This document shows, piece after piece, positions 49,488-59,297 of a stretch of 64,000 nt of DNA. Under the pieces are notes generated by a model that saw nothing but the letters and a program-made list of their open reading frames with translations, had not been told where the DNA came from and did not search any database. Source of the stretch: Pseudomonas floridensis (GTDB taxonomy: Bacteria > Pseudomonadota > Gammaproteobacteria > Pseudomonadales > Pseudomonadaceae); NCBI RefSeq assembly GCF_002087235.1, contig NZ_MUIO01000040.1, positions 1 to 64,000 on the forward strand, written 5' to 3'. The translations under genes were made by a program, and so were the position numbers. The number at the start of each line of letters is the position of its first letter. Position 1 is the first letter of the stretch.

Positions 49488-51586
49488 TGAATCAACTCAT
49501 CAATATGTTGAACGGCATCGCGCTGTCGGCCATGCGCCGATCGGAGCTGGTCGGCGCGTTCTTTGTGATCGCCATCGTGTTCATGATGATCACCCCCCTG
49601 CCGACCGGCCTGGTGGATGTGTTGATCGCGGTCAACATTTGCATTTCATGCTTGTTGATCATGCTGGCCATGCACCTGCCCAGGCCGCTAGCATTTTCGA
49701 CCTTTCCGGCCGTTCTCCTGCTGACGACCATGTTTCGTCTGGCCCTGTCGATTTCCACTACCCGTCTGATCCTGCTCAATCAGGACGCCGGCCACATCGT
49801 CGAAGCGTTCGGCCAGTTCGTGGTCGGCGGCAACCTGGCGGTGGGTCTGGTGATCTTCCTGATCCTGACCGTGGTCAACTTCCTGGTGATCACAAAGGGC
49901 TCAGAACGGGTCGCCGAAGTGGGTGCGCGTTTCACGCTGGACGCCATGCCCGGCAAACAGATGTCGATCGACAGTGACCTGCGGGCCAACCTCATTACCG
50001 TACATGAAGCGCGCAGGAGACGAGCCGAACTGAACAAGGAAAGCCAGTTGTTCGGTGCCATGGACGGTGCGATGAAATTCGTCAATGGCGATGCCATTGC
50101 GAGCCTGATCATCGTGGCCATCAACATGATCGGCGGTATTTCGATCGGCGTGGTGCAGCACGGCATGAGCGCTGGTGACGCACTTCAGCTCTACACCGTA
50201 CTGACCATCGGTGACGGCCTGATTGCGCAGATCCCGGCGCTGCTGATCTCCGTGACGTGCGGGATGATCATTACGCGCGTGCCCAACACCGAAACCGGTG
50301 TGGAAGCCAACATCGGTCGCGAAATCGCCGAACAAATCACCAGCCAGCCCAAGGCCTGGATCATTGCGGCCGTGGCCATGCTGGGTTTCGCCGCTTTGCC
50401 CGGCATGCCGACCGGGGTATTCATTACCATTGCCATCATCTGTGGTGCTGGCGGCATGCTGCAACTGCAGCGGGCCAAGCCCAAGAAACAGCAGGACGGC
50501 GCCGTAGCGGTCGCTCCGGAAATGAACGGCAAGGAAGACTTGCGCACCTTCTCTCCCAGCCGTCAGTTCGTTCTGCAGTTTCATCCAGGTCAGAACCTGG
50601 CGCAGGTCGAGGCGCTGGTCAGCGAAATACGGCAACGGCGTAATCGTCTGGTAGTCAACTACGGCCTTACCCTGCCCTCGTTCGTCATCGAGCAGGTCCA
50701 GTATCTGCAGCCAGATGAGTTCCGCTTCACGGTGTATGAAGTGCCTATGGTCAAGGCAACTTTCACCCAGACCCATGTGGCGGTGGATGCGCGTCAACTG
50801 GGACACGAAAACACGACGCCTGTCATTCCCGGTAATAGCGACCGTCAGGAAGAACAATGGGTCTGGCTGCCTGCCGACGCGCCTGAACTGCAGGACAACC
50901 AACTCTCCGCCATCAGCTCGACAACCCTGATCATCGAGCGCATGGAGCGTGCGCTTCAATCCTGCGGGCCACAGTTCATTGGCCTGCAGGAAACCAAAGC
51001 CATCCTCAGCTGGCTGGAATCCGAGCAGCCCGAACTGTCTCAGGAGATTCAGCGGGTACTGACCCTGACGCGGTTTTCCGCCGTTCTGCAACGACTGGCT
51101 TCGGAGTGTGTGCCGTTGCGCGCACTTCGAGTCATCGCCGAGACACTGATCGAGCATGCCCAGCACGAACGCGATATCAGTGTGCTGACCGATTACGTGC
51201 GCATTGCGCTCAAGTCACAGATTTACCATCAGTACTGTGGCTCCGAGGGTCTGCTGGTGTGGCTGTTGACGCCGGAAAGCGAAGGCTTGCTGCGCGATGG
51301 CCTGCGTCAGACTCAGACCGAAACATTCTTTGCGCTGGACAATGAAATCAGCCAGATGCTCGTACAGCAATTGCACATGGCGTTCCCTCTGCGGGCGCCC
51401 GAGCAGGCGGTTCTGTTGGTCGCGCAGGACTTGCGCAGCCCGCTGCGCAACTTGCTCAAGGAAGAGTTTTATCACGTCCCGGTGTTGTCTTTCGCCGAAA
51501 TCAGCAACGCGGCCAAGGTCAAAGTCATGGGTCGTTTCGACCTGGAAGATGATCTCGAGCCGCTGGATAACGAGCACGCGGCCTGA
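49487..51586 (+). CDS. hrcV: HrcV, export gate subunit (SctV)
   Basis: HrcV is the large FlhA-family gate protein that forms a nonameric ring and recruits substrates. The 699-residue protein has about seven to eight transmembrane helices (residues 15-330) including the conserved [32 protein letters not shown]-like loop. The cytoplasmic domain (about 350-690) carries the chaperone-binding and nonamer interfaces. The ATG overlaps the hrpJ stop. Confidence 0.97.
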   Translation: [699 protein letters not shown]

Positions 51587-51619
51587 GCCTGAAACGCTCG
51601 GCCACAGGGAGAGAGTCGG

Positions 51620-52600
51620 ATGTTTGAATTACGCGTACTGAACGGTCATCACCAAGGCGCAGCGTTGCCCCTGATTGGTGAGCAATGGTCGATCGGCTCA
51701 GCCGAACAGCAGGACCTGGCGCTGGAGGACCCAGGCGTCGAGCGTCTTCATGGTCGCCTGAAGCGCCTGGGTGACAGCTGGTTTCTGGAGGGTGAAGAGG
51801 GGCAGGTATGCGACGAAGAAGGTCAGGCCCGAGCGAGCGCGGAATTGATCCTCAATCAGGCATTCATGCTGGGCACAGTATGGTTGTGCGTTTCACCGGC
51901 CGACGATGAGTGGCCTGTCGTACCGCAGATCATTCCTGCAGCAGCCGAACCGGAACCGGCGCGCAATACCGCGCCGCTGGAAAAGGTTCAGACACGTTCG
52001 CAAAAGCTGCTGAATCGCACGACCGGAATCATCGCCGGTTTGCTGATCGGCGTCATCGGCAGCGCATGGAGCCTGACACGCCCTGCACCCAGTGCCCTGG
52101 ATCCGGAAGTGGCTCAGGTGGCGGCGGTCACCCGGTCTGCCTCGACGGCACCAGAAAAAACATCACCAACGGCTGCCACTGCAGGCAGTCAGTCGCCCGA
52201 CAACCGCATCCGCCTGGCCGACCCTGATGCCGTCCGGCACCAGCTCAATACGATGCTCAGCGAACGCCTGCTCACCGGTGTCAGAATTGAAGAAACCCCT
52301 GAAGGCCTGGTGCTCGACGGTGACCTCAAGGACGAAGCGTTGCTGGTTTATCAGCGCATGCTGCAGCGCTTCAAGGATCGTTATAAATCGCCCGTCACGG
52401 TGCTGGATAACGTGGCCAGCGCACGCAACGCGTTGCCCTTCGTGGTCGTACAGATTCTGACCGGCCCCCACGCCCATCTAGTGACCGCCGACGGCCGACG
52501 GGTGTACGTGGGCGATGAGGTGGACGGGCTGCGTCTGTCCAGAATCGACGAGCACAAACTTCAGTTCGATGGCGACCGTCACGTTGAGGTGACCTGGTGA
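51620..52600 (+). CDS. hrpQ: HrpQ, inner-membrane ring protein (SctD/YscD family)
   Basis: The 326-residue protein has an N-terminal cytoplasmic FHA-like domain (residues 1-95, FELRVLNGHHQGAALPL...WSIGS), one transmembrane helix (about 137-155, TGIIAGLLIGVIGSAWSL) and a periplasmic ring-building domain. It builds the outer inner-membrane ring around HrcJ. It is shorter than YscD (about 420 residues), which is normal in Hrp1 systems. Its stop overlaps the hrcN GTG start. Confidence 0.92.
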   Translation: MFELRVLNGHHQGAALPLIGEQWSIGSAEQQDLALEDPGVERLHGRLKRLGDSWFLEGEEGQVCDEEGQARASAELILNQAFMLGTVWLCVSPADDEWPVVPQIIPAAAEPEPARNTAPLEKVQTRSQKLLNRTTGIIAGLLIGVIGSAWSLTRPAPSALDPEVAQVAAVTRSASTAPEKTSPTAATAGSQSPDNRIRLADPDAVRHQLNTMLSERLLTGVRIEETPEGLVLDGDLKDEALLVYQRMLQRFKDRYKSPVTVLDNVASARNALPFVVVQILTGPHAHLVTADGRRVYVGDEVDGLRLSRIDEHKLQFDGDRHVEVTW

Positions 52601-53946
52601 ATGCCGCGCTGACCCAATGGAAAGCACATCACACGGCGCGACTTTCACAATACAGCGCGGTGCGCATCAGTGGCCGGGTAAGCGCTGTACGCGGCATTTT
52701 GCTGGAGTGCAAGCTGCCCGCCGCAAAGGTCGGCGATCTGTGTGAAGTGAGCAAGGCAGATGGCAGTCTGTTGCTCGCCGAAATCGTGGGTTTCACCCCG
52801 GATTGCACACTGCTCAGCGCGCTCGGAGCCCCGGATGGCATTCAAGTCGGTGCCACAATACGCCCGCTCGGCATTGCGCACCGGATCGGTGTTGACGACA
52901 GTCTGCTGGGGTGTGTGCTGGACGGGTTTGGTCGGCCCCTGATGGGTGACTGCCTGGGTGCCTTTGCCGGCCCGGACGACCGCCGTTCCACACTGCCGGT
53001 GATCGCCGACGCCCTGCCGCCCACTCAGCGTCCACGTATCACCACGGCCCTGCCGACCGGCGTGCGTGCCATCGACAGCGCAATTCTGCTGGGCGAAGGC
53101 CAGCGTGTCGGACTGTTCGCCGGCGCGGGCTGCGGCAAGACCACGCTGATGGCGGAGCTGGCCCGCAACATGGGCTGCGACGTAATCGTGTTCGGACTGA
53201 TCGGTGAGCGGGGCCGCGAATTGCGCGAGTTCCTCGACCACGAACTGGATGAAACCTTGCGTGCGCGCTCGGTACTGGTCTGTGCCACCTCGGACCGTTC
53301 GAGCATGGAACGGGCACGCGCCGCCTTCACAGCCACCGCCATTGCCGAAGCGTTCCGGGCAAGGGGTCAGAAAGTACTGCTGCTGCTCGACTCCCTCACC
53401 CGATTTGCCCGCGCACAGCGTGAAATCGGTATTGCCTCCGGCGAGCCTCTGGGGCGCGGCGGCCTGCCGCCTTCGGTCTACACCTTGCTGCCACGCTTGG
53501 TGGAGCGCGCCGGCATGAGCGAATACGGCTCGATCACAGCGCTCTATACCGTACTGATCGAGCAGGACTCGATGAACGATCCGGTTGCAGACGAAGTGCG
53601 TTCGCTGCTGGACGGCCACATCGTGCTATCGCGCAGGCTGGCCGAACGCGGGCATTACCCGGCCATCGATGTGTCCGCCAGCATCAGCCGGATTCTCAGC
53701 AACGTGACAGGTCGTGAGCACCAGCGGGCCAACAATCGACTGCGCCAATTGCTGGCGGCCTATAAACAGGTGGAAATGCTCCTGCGTCTGGGCGAATACC
53801 AGGCCGGTGCGGATCCGGTCACCGACTGCGCCGTTCAATTGAACGATGCCATCAATGCCTTTCTGCGTCAGGACCTGCGTGAACCTGTGCCATTGCAGGA
53901 AACCCTGGATGAGTTGCTCAAGCTCACGTCTCAATTGCCGGAGTGA
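52597..53946 (+). CDS. hrcN: HrcN, type III secretion ATPase (SctN)
   Basis: HrcN is the FliI/F1-beta-like hexameric ATPase that unfolds substrates and strips chaperones. Starting at GTG 52597, which overlaps the hrpQ stop, the 449-residue protein has Walker A GAGCGKTT (176-183), the FGLIGERGRELREF signature (near 198-211), Walker B KVLLLLDSLTRFARAQRE (near 255) and the sensor EYGSITALYTVL. The oligomerisation N domain is at 1-95. Confidence 0.97.
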   Translation: MNAALTQWKAHHTARLSQYSAVRISGRVSAVRGILLECKLPAAKVGDLCEVSKADGSLLLAEIVGFTPDCTLLSALGAPDGIQVGATIRPLGIAHRIGVDDSLLGCVLDGFGRPLMGDCLGAFAGPDDRRSTLPVIADALPPTQRPRITTALPTGVRAIDSAILLGEGQRVGLFAGAGCGKTTLMAELARNMGCDVIVFGLIGERGRELREFLDHELDETLRARSVLVCATSDRSSMERARAAFTATAIAEAFRARGQKVLLLLDSLTRFARAQREIGIASGEPLGRGGLPPSVYTLLPRLVERAGMSEYGSITALYTVLIEQDSMNDPVADEVRSLLDGHIVLSRRLAERGHYPAIDVSASISRILSNVTGREHQRANNRLRQLLAAYKQVEMLLRLGEYQAGADPVTDCAVQLNDAINAFLRQDLREPVPLQETLDELLKLTSQLPE

Positions 53947-54395
53947 TGATGGACGAATCCCTCGAGGAAGATCCGCAACGCGTGGCGCTCGAGCAGGTCA
54001 TCGGCCTGCTTACGCCGTTGCGTCAACACCGTCAGGCCAGTGCCGAACGTGCGCAACGCCAGGCGCAGGTGGAACTGAAATCCATGCTCGACCACCTATC
54101 AGTGACCAGAGCGTCGTTGAACCTGGAACGAGATCGGCAAAAGCAACGACGTGAGACGCTATCAGAGGCTCATCTGGAAAAAACCATCAGTCTGAATGAC
54201 CTGGACCGATGGCACGACAAAGAAAAAACCATGCTCGACCGCCTGGACCTCATGCGCCAGGACATTCAGCAACAGCAACTTCGAATATCCGAACAGCAAG
54301 CGCTGGTGGAAGACCGACAGCGACAAGCCAAGGCGTCTCAGCGTGCAGTCGAGAAACTGGCCTGCATGAGCGAGACACTCAACGAAGAAGGTTAA
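53946..54395 (+). CDS. hrpO: HrpO, ATPase stalk protein (SctO/YscO family)
   Basis: ATG 53946 overlaps the hrcN stop (TGATG). The 149-residue protein is almost all heptad-patterned, charged coiled coil (RAQRQAQVELKSMLDHL; LVEDRQRQAKASQRAVEKL), as expected of the FliJ-like stalk that links the ATPase to the export gate. It has no signal peptide or TM segment. Adjacent to hrcN, as in other systems. Confidence 0.9.
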   Translation: MMDESLEEDPQRVALEQVIGLLTPLRQHRQASAERAQRQAQVELKSMLDHLSVTRASLNLERDRQKQRRETLSEAHLEKTISLNDLDRWHDKEKTMLDRLDLMRQDIQQQQLRISEQQALVEDRQRQAKASQRAVEKLACMSETLNEEG

Positions 54396-54401
54396 GTGCC
54401 G

Positions 54402-55025
54402 ATGCCCACTCCAATCAGACACGCAACAACAGCACCGCCGGCACCTCCAGCCACACCAGCGATCGACCGACAAGCACCTGAAGAACAGGCGGAGCGGACA
54501 CCGGCACCCGCGACGCACTCGCGCACTACACCGTTTACCCGTGCAGTGATGCCCAGCGGCGAAAAGCGCCCCGCTGCCAGCGTCGGCCGCGGCGATTCGC
54601 ACGCAGGCCGTTCACCTGCGGATGGCTCGCTGCGGGACGATGCCATCAGTGCCGACGGTTTGTTCTTCTCGCAACTGTTGGTGCCTCCGGTAAGCGAAGA
54701 GCCTGATCAACAGAGCTTTGCAGGCGGCAGCCTGGACTTCACGACGAAAACGGAACCGGTGCCTGCGCAACTGATCGATGAACTGAGCCAGCGGTTGCCG
54801 CAGCAGCCCGTCGGCCCCCTCAATTTCACGCTGCTGATGCCGAACCTGGGTCAGGTGCGCGTCAACGCCGAAAAAACCGACAACCGCTGGAACATCCAGT
54901 TGGGCTTCAGCCGTCGCGACGTCCTCAAACGGGTAAACGGCCAGGCAAGTGCCTGCCGCGATGCGCTCGCGCAAGCCTTGGGTCACGACGTCGACCTCGA
55001 CTTCCATGAAGACCTTGACGCATGA
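54402..55025 (+). CDS. hrpP: HrpP, substrate-specificity switch/needle-length protein (SctP)
   Basis: ATG 54402 gives 207 residues; a GTG at 54396 would add two. The N-terminal half is a Pro/Thr/Ala-rich, probably disordered region ([15 protein letters not shown]), and the C-terminal part (about 100-200) is the T3S4 domain ([19 protein letters not shown]). HrpP is secreted and switches secretion from pilus to effectors in P. syringae. Its stop overlaps hrcQa start by ATGA. Confidence 0.9.
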   Translation: MPTPIRHATTAPPAPPATPAIDRQAPEEQAERTPAPATHSRTTPFTRAVMPSGEKRPAASVGRGDSHAGRSPADGSLRDDAISADGLFFSQLLVPPVSEEPDQQSFAGGSLDFTTKTEPVPAQLIDELSQRLPQQPVGPLNFTLLMPNLGQVRVNAEKTDNRWNIQLGFSRRDVLKRVNGQASACRDALAQALGHDVDLDFHEDLDA

Positions 55026-55738
55026 GCGCGCTGCATCTGCGCAAGGTCGATCCGCTGCTGGCTCGAGCCACACGCGAACTGGGCGCCGGACAGCGTCTGG
55101 CATTCGAAGCTCAGGGCCAGCGCGGTGAGCTGACGCTCTTGCCGCTGGTTGTCGAGGCGGATGCACCGACGGATGGCGTATGGCTAAACAGTGCTGTCGG
55201 CGCGCTGTGTCTGGGCGATGCCGAGGCGGTACTGAGCCTGTTGGGCGACGCGCCATTGACGCTGAACGGTGAGCAGCAAGGCTGGTACTGGCAATTTTTC
55301 AACCAGTGCCTGAGTCCCTCGATTGCCGCGTTGCTAGCACCTGTCGAGCCACTGTTCGACGCCTCCGACATCGGTTCTTTCGGCTGCCGGATTCAGGTCC
55401 GTCTTGCCGAAGAGTCGATTCATGCCCATATGCACTGCGCGCCTGAAACGTTGCTCAGGCTGCTGCACGCTGCGCCTTGGCAGGCTCGGCAACAGCCTGT
55501 CGATGACACCTGGACAGTGACCACACCGCTGATCATCGGCGAACTGGCACTGACGCTCAGTGAACTGGCCTCGCTGCGCCCCGGAGACGTGGTGTTGCCC
55601 GCCCGCTGCCAGTTCGACAGCGCAGGCCAGGGTTGCCTGACGCTCGGCGGGCGACAGTGGGCCGCGCACACCGACAGTCAGGCACAGCAATTATTTCTGC
55701 GGCTTAGCCACGAGGAGCATGGTCACCATGAGTACTGA
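55022..55738 (+). CDS. hrcQa: HrcQa, N-terminal part of the cytoplasmic-ring protein (SctQ)
   Basis: In P. syringae the SctQ protein is split into two polypeptides, and this 238-residue protein is the first. It contains the variable N-terminal domain plus a SPOA-like C-terminal segment ([29 protein letters not shown]). It pairs with HrcQb to make the C-ring pod. The hrcQb start lies within its last codons. The ATG overlaps the hrpP stop. Confidence 0.93.
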   Translation: MSALHLRKVDPLLARATRELGAGQRLAFEAQGQRGELTLLPLVVEADAPTDGVWLNSAVGALCLGDAEAVLSLLGDAPLTLNGEQQGWYWQFFNQCLSPSIAALLAPVEPLFDASDIGSFGCRIQVRLAEESIHAHMHCAPETLLRLLHAAPWQARQQPVDDTWTVTTPLIIGELALTLSELASLRPGDVVLPARCQFDSAGQGCLTLGGRQWAAHTDSQAQQLFLRLSHEEHGHHEY

Positions 55739-56159
55739 GGATCTTTACCAGGACGAAGTCGAACACCTGGACGACCTTGACGATGCAGCCGATACGCCGG
55801 AGGACCGATCCGGCGCAAGCTCGTATGCGCATGACGATCAATACACACAACCGAATGCCGAGGCATGGCCGGACGCTGATCCCGCTGACGAAGCACAACC
55901 GGTATTTGCCAATGATTACTCACCCGAACAGACCACGTTCGAGAGTCTTGCACTTGAGCTGACCCTTCGTTGCGGCCAGCTCAAGCTGACCCTGGGCGAA
56001 TTGCGACGCCTGGATGCTGGCACGGTCCTGGAGGTCGCCGGCATCGCGCCGGGGCATGCCACGCTATGTCACGGCGAGCGGGTCGTGGCCGAGGGCGAAC
56101 TGGTGGATGTCGATGGCCGGCTCGGTCTGCAGATCACGCGGATGGTGACCCAGCCATGA
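55728..56159 (+). CDS. hrcQb: HrcQb, C-terminal part of the cytoplasmic-ring protein (SctQ)
   Basis: ATG 55728 ([22 protein letters not shown]) is chosen because GAGGAG lies 10 bases upstream; ATG 55719 is too close to that site. The 143-residue protein has a very acidic, disordered N-terminal half. Its C-terminal SPOA domain is [30 protein letters not shown]...[14 protein letters not shown]. HrcQb forms tetramers and binds HrcQa. The start overlaps the hrcQa end by 11 bases. Confidence 0.93.
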   Translation: MSTEDLYQDEVEHLDDLDDAADTPEDRSGASSYAHDDQYTQPNAEAWPDADPADEAQPVFANDYSPEQTTFESLALELTLRCGQLKLTLGELRRLDAGTVLEVAGIAPGHATLCHGERVVAEGELVDVDGRLGLQITRMVTQP

Positions 56160-56809
56160 TCATGGACGGGGTGAACCCGATCCTGCTGGCGCTGATGCTC
56201 GGTTCCTTGTCGCTGATACCGTTTTTGCTGATCGTCTGCACGGCGTTCCTGAAGATTGCCATGACCCTGCTGATCACCCGTAACGCCATTGGGGTCCAGC
56301 AGGTTCCGCCGAACATGGCGCTGTACGGCATTGCGCTGGCGGCAACGATGTTCGTGATGGCGCCGGTGGCTCATGAGATTCAGCAACGGGTGCATGATCA
56401 CCCTCTGGAGCTGGGTAGCGCAGATAAGCTGCAAGCCAGCCTGAGAACCGTCATCGAACCGTTGCAACGCTTCATGACACGCAACACTGACCCGGACGTG
56501 GTCGCCCACTTGCTGGAAAACACCCAGCGCATGTGGCCCAAGGAGCTGGCCGATCAGGCAACCAAGGAAGATCTGTTGCTGGCGATCCCCGCTTTTGTAC
56601 TCTCAGAGTTGCAGGCCGGATTCGAAATCGGCTTTCTGATCTATATCCCGTTCATCGTCATCGATCTGATTGTCTCGAACCTGCTGTTGGCCCTGGGTAT
56701 GCAGATGGTATCGCCGATGACCATTTCCCTGCCGCTCAAGCTGCTGTTATTCGTGCTGGTGTCGGGCTGGTCACGCCTGCTCGACAGCCTCTTCTATTCG
56801 TATATGTGA
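56156..56809 (+). CDS. hrcR: HrcR, export gate subunit (SctR)
   Basis: HrcR (FliP family) forms the core of the inner-membrane entry portal. ATG 56156 overlaps the hrcQb stop (ATGA) and gives 217 residues. The FliP motifs are [37 protein letters not shown] (near 24-60) and the C-terminal [12 protein letters not shown]. Four transmembrane helices are visible, with a periplasmic loop between the second and third. Confidence 0.96.
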   Translation: MIMDGVNPILLALMLGSLSLIPFLLIVCTAFLKIAMTLLITRNAIGVQQVPPNMALYGIALAATMFVMAPVAHEIQQRVHDHPLELGSADKLQASLRTVIEPLQRFMTRNTDPDVVAHLLENTQRMWPKELADQATKEDLLLAIPAFVLSELQAGFEIGFLIYIPFIVIDLIVSNLLLALGMQMVSPMTISLPLKLLLFVLVSGWSRLLDSLFYSYM

Positions 56810-56816
56810 GGCGGTC

Positions 56817-57083
56817 ATGGAAGCGTTGGCGCTGTTCAAGCAAGGCATGTTTCTGGTGGTGATTCTCACCGCGCCTCCTCTTGCCGTGGCGGTGTTGGTG
56901 GGGACGATCACCTCGCTGCTGCAAGCCCTGATGCAGGTTCAGGACCAGACACTGCCATTTGGCATCAAACTGGGCGCGGTCGGGCTGACGCTGGCCATGA
57001 CCGGCCGCTGGATCGGTGTCGAGCTCATCCAGTTCATCAACATGGCCTTCGACCTGATTGCACGGTCCGGGGTCAGTCACTAG
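56817..57083 (+). CDS. hrcS: HrcS, export gate subunit (SctS)
   Basis: The 88-residue FliQ-family protein has two transmembrane helices (about 12-35 and 55-80) and the family motif PPLAVAVLVGTITSLLQALMQVQDQTLPFGIKL. It packs around HrcR in the export portal. It is 8 bases after hrcR and directly abuts hrcT. Confidence 0.95.
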   Translation: MEALALFKQGMFLVVILTAPPLAVAVLVGTITSLLQALMQVQDQTLPFGIKLGAVGLTLAMTGRWIGVELIQFINMAFDLIARSGVSH

Positions 57084-57878
57084 ATGCCCTTCGACGCGCA
57101 GTACATTTATGAACTCTTGCAGGGCATGGCGCTGGCGATGGCACGTCTGTTGCCTTGCATGATGCTGGTACCGGCCTTCTGCTTCAAATACCTCAAAGGT
57201 CCCTTGCGCTACGCAGTACTGGCATCGATCTCGATGGTCCCTGCACCCGCCATCAGCCGTGCGCTGGCCTCTATGGACGGTAACTGGTTCGAGATCGGCG
57301 GCCTGATCATCAAGGAATCGGTGTTGGGGACCTTGATGGGGCTGCTGCTGTATGCCCCGTTCTGGATGTTCGCTTCGGTCGGCGCGCTGCTCGACAGCCA
57401 ACGTGGCGCATTGAGCGGCGGGCAGATAAACCCCGGCCTGGGTCCGGATGCGACACCGCTGGGCGAGTTGTTCCAGGAAACCATGATCATGCTGGTGATC
57501 CTTACCGGTGGACTGTCGTTGATCACCCAGGTTATCTGGGACAGCTATACCATCTGGCCACCCACGGCCTGGCTCCCGGGCATGACAGCCGAAGGCCTGG
57601 ATGTCTTCCTTGAGCAACTGAACCAGACGATGCAACACATGATGCTGTACGCCGCGCCCTTCATTGCGCTGCTACTGTTGATCGAGGCTGCGTTTGCCAT
57701 CGTCGGTCTTTACGCGCAGCAGTTGAATGTGTCCATCCTGTCGATGCCGGCCAAGAGCATGGCTGGCCTTGCCTTTTTGCTGGTTTATCTACCGACGCTG
57801 CTGGAGTTGGGCAATGGTCAGTTGCTGAAACTGGCCGATCTGAAGTCTGTGTTCGGCCTGCTGGTGCAAGTGCCGTGA
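57084..57878 (+). CDS. hrcT: HrcT, export gate subunit (SctT)
   Basis: The 264-residue FliR-family protein has about six to seven transmembrane helices. Conserved family features are RLLPCMMLVPAFCFKYLKGPLRYAVL (near 19-44), the ESVLGTLMGLLLYAPFWMFASVGALLDSQRGA region (near 78-109) and PAKSMAGLAFLLVYLPTLL near the C terminus. It completes the RST portal. Its stop overlaps the hrcU GTG start. Confidence 0.95.
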   Translation: MPFDAQYIYELLQGMALAMARLLPCMMLVPAFCFKYLKGPLRYAVLASISMVPAPAISRALASMDGNWFEIGGLIIKESVLGTLMGLLLYAPFWMFASVGALLDSQRGALSGGQINPGLGPDATPLGELFQETMIMLVILTGGLSLITQVIWDSYTIWPPTAWLPGMTAEGLDVFLEQLNQTMQHMMLYAAPFIALLLLIEAAFAIVGLYAQQLNVSILSMPAKSMAGLAFLLVYLPTLLELGNGQLLKLADLKSVFGLLVQVP

Positions 57879-58954
57879 GTGAAAAAACGGAAAAGGCCAC
57901 GCCCAAGCAACTACGTGATGCACGGGAAAAAGGCCAGGTCGGTCAGAGTCAGGACTTGGGCAAACTGATGATCCTGATGGCCGTGAGCGAAGTGACGCTC
58001 GGCCTGGCCGACGAAAGCGTCAATCGCCTGCAGGGCTTGCTGGTACTTTCGTTCAAGGGCATCGACCGCTCTTTCTTTTCGGCGGTCGAGCTTCTTGCCA
58101 GTGAAGGTCTGTCGGTGCTGATCAGCTTCGCCTTGTGCAGCGTCGGCCTGGCAATGCTCATGCGCCTGGTCAGCAGTTGGGTGCAGATCGGCTTTCTGTT
58201 TGCGCCCAAGGCATTGAAGATCGACATCAACAAAATCAATCCTTTCTCTCACGCCAAGCAGATGTTTTCGGGGCAGAACATTACTACGCTGCTGCTCAGT
58301 ATTCTCAAGGCGGTTGCCATTGCGGCAACGCTGTACAGTCAGGTAAAGCCGGCGCTGGGTAGCTTGATCATAATGGCCAACAGCGATCTGGTGACTTACT
58401 GGCATGCACTGGTCGAGCTGTTCAGGCACATTCTTCGAGTGATTCTGGGCCTGCTGCTGGCAATCGCGCTGGTCGACTTCGCGATGCAGAAATACTTTCA
58501 TGCCAAAAAACTGCGCATGAGCCACGAAGACATCAAGAAAGAATACAAACAGTCAGAGGGCGATCCACACGTCAAAGGCCATCGTCGGCAACTGGCCCAT
58601 GAAATTCTCAACCAGGAACCCTCTGCGGCGCCCAATCCGGTGGAGGATGCCGACATGCTGCTGGTCAACCCCACTCATTACGCTGTAGCGCTGTACTATC
58701 GACCGGGTGAAACGCCTCTGCCGCTGATTCATTGCAAAGGTGAAGACGAAGAGGCACTGGCGCTGATCGCCAGAGCCAAGAAGGCCGGCATTCCCGTGGT
58801 GCAAAGCATCTGGCTGGCACGCACGCTGTACCGGGTCAAAGTAGGTAAATATATCCCCCGCCCTACCCTTCAGGCCGTGGGACACATCTACAAAGTGGTT
58901 CGTCAACTGGACGAAGTCACCGACGAAGTGATCCAGGTCGAAGTCGAGCTGTAG
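57875..58954 (+). CDS. hrcU: HrcU, autocleaving switch protein (SctU)
   Basis: HrcU (FlhB family) controls the change of substrate class. Translation starts at GTG 57875, overlapping the hrcT stop. The N-terminal part (SEKTEKATPKQLRDAREKGQVGQSQD) precedes four transmembrane helices (about 30-205). The cytoplasmic domain contains the intact autocleavage site NPTH (265-268). Length 359 is normal. It is the last plus-strand hrp gene, and it converges on hrpV. Confidence 0.96.
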   Translation: MSEKTEKATPKQLRDAREKGQVGQSQDLGKLMILMAVSEVTLGLADESVNRLQGLLVLSFKGIDRSFFSAVELLASEGLSVLISFALCSVGLAMLMRLVSSWVQIGFLFAPKALKIDINKINPFSHAKQMFSGQNITTLLLSILKAVAIAATLYSQVKPALGSLIIMANSDLVTYWHALVELFRHILRVILGLLLAIALVDFAMQKYFHAKKLRMSHEDIKKEYKQSEGDPHVKGHRRQLAHEILNQEPSAAPNPVEDADMLLVNPTHYAVALYYRPGETPLPLIHCKGEDEEALALIARAKKAGIPVVQSIWLARTLYRVKVGKYIPRPTLQAVGHIYKVVRQLDEVTDEVIQVEVEL

Positions 58955-59232
58955 GTCAGCCCCCGTTCTCCTCAACCACACTCGCATCCCACAGCCTGTA
59001 TATCCGATGCAACCCAGGATCTGCTGCGCAGCCCATCGCCACCTCCGAAAGCTCCCACGCCCTGCGGGCAGGCGTAGGCTCGAAACCGTGGGAGCTGACT
59101 TGTCCGCGAAAGGGCTGTCCATCCCCGCTTAATAGCGCTGTTGCGCCACGGCATTCGCGGACGCTCACATGGGTCGTCCCTCACGTCAGCGGAAGGACCG
59201 CCAACCGAAGCCATTGCAGCGAACGCCAAGGC
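58955..59232. repeat. REP-like inverted repeats between hrcU and hrpV
   Basis: Two nested inverted repeats occur. GCTCCCACG (59051-59059) pairs with CGTGGGAGC (59087-59095) and encloses CCTGC-GG-GCAGG (about 59061-59072). GTCCGCGAA (59102-59110) pairs with TTCGCGGAC (59154-59162). GTGGGAGCTGACTTGTCCGCGAA resembles extragenic palindromes common in Pseudomonas. No gene is supported here. Confidence 0.6.
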
Positions 59233-59264
59233 AAAAAAAACCGCCTCCACATTGCGGAAGCGGT
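59233..59264 (-). terminator. Terminator of the hrpF-hrpV operon
   Basis: On the minus strand ACCGCTTCC/GGAGGCGGT pair (one G-T wobble), then eight T (59233-59240). It is 34 bases beyond the hrpV stop. Confidence 0.8.
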
Positions 59265-59297
59265 CATCTTTCAGTCTGGCAAAGCGTTGTGAAAGGA

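Noticed and set aside
51945..51980. GGAACC inside hrpQ (near 51954) as an hrp box
   Set aside because: No CCACNNA follows at 15-16 bases (CCGCTGG instead). The same holds for GGAACC inside hrpP near 54750.
55719..55727. Earlier ATG for hrcQb
   Set aside because: It is 1 base from the GAGGAG site, too close for initiation; ATG 55728 is correctly spaced.
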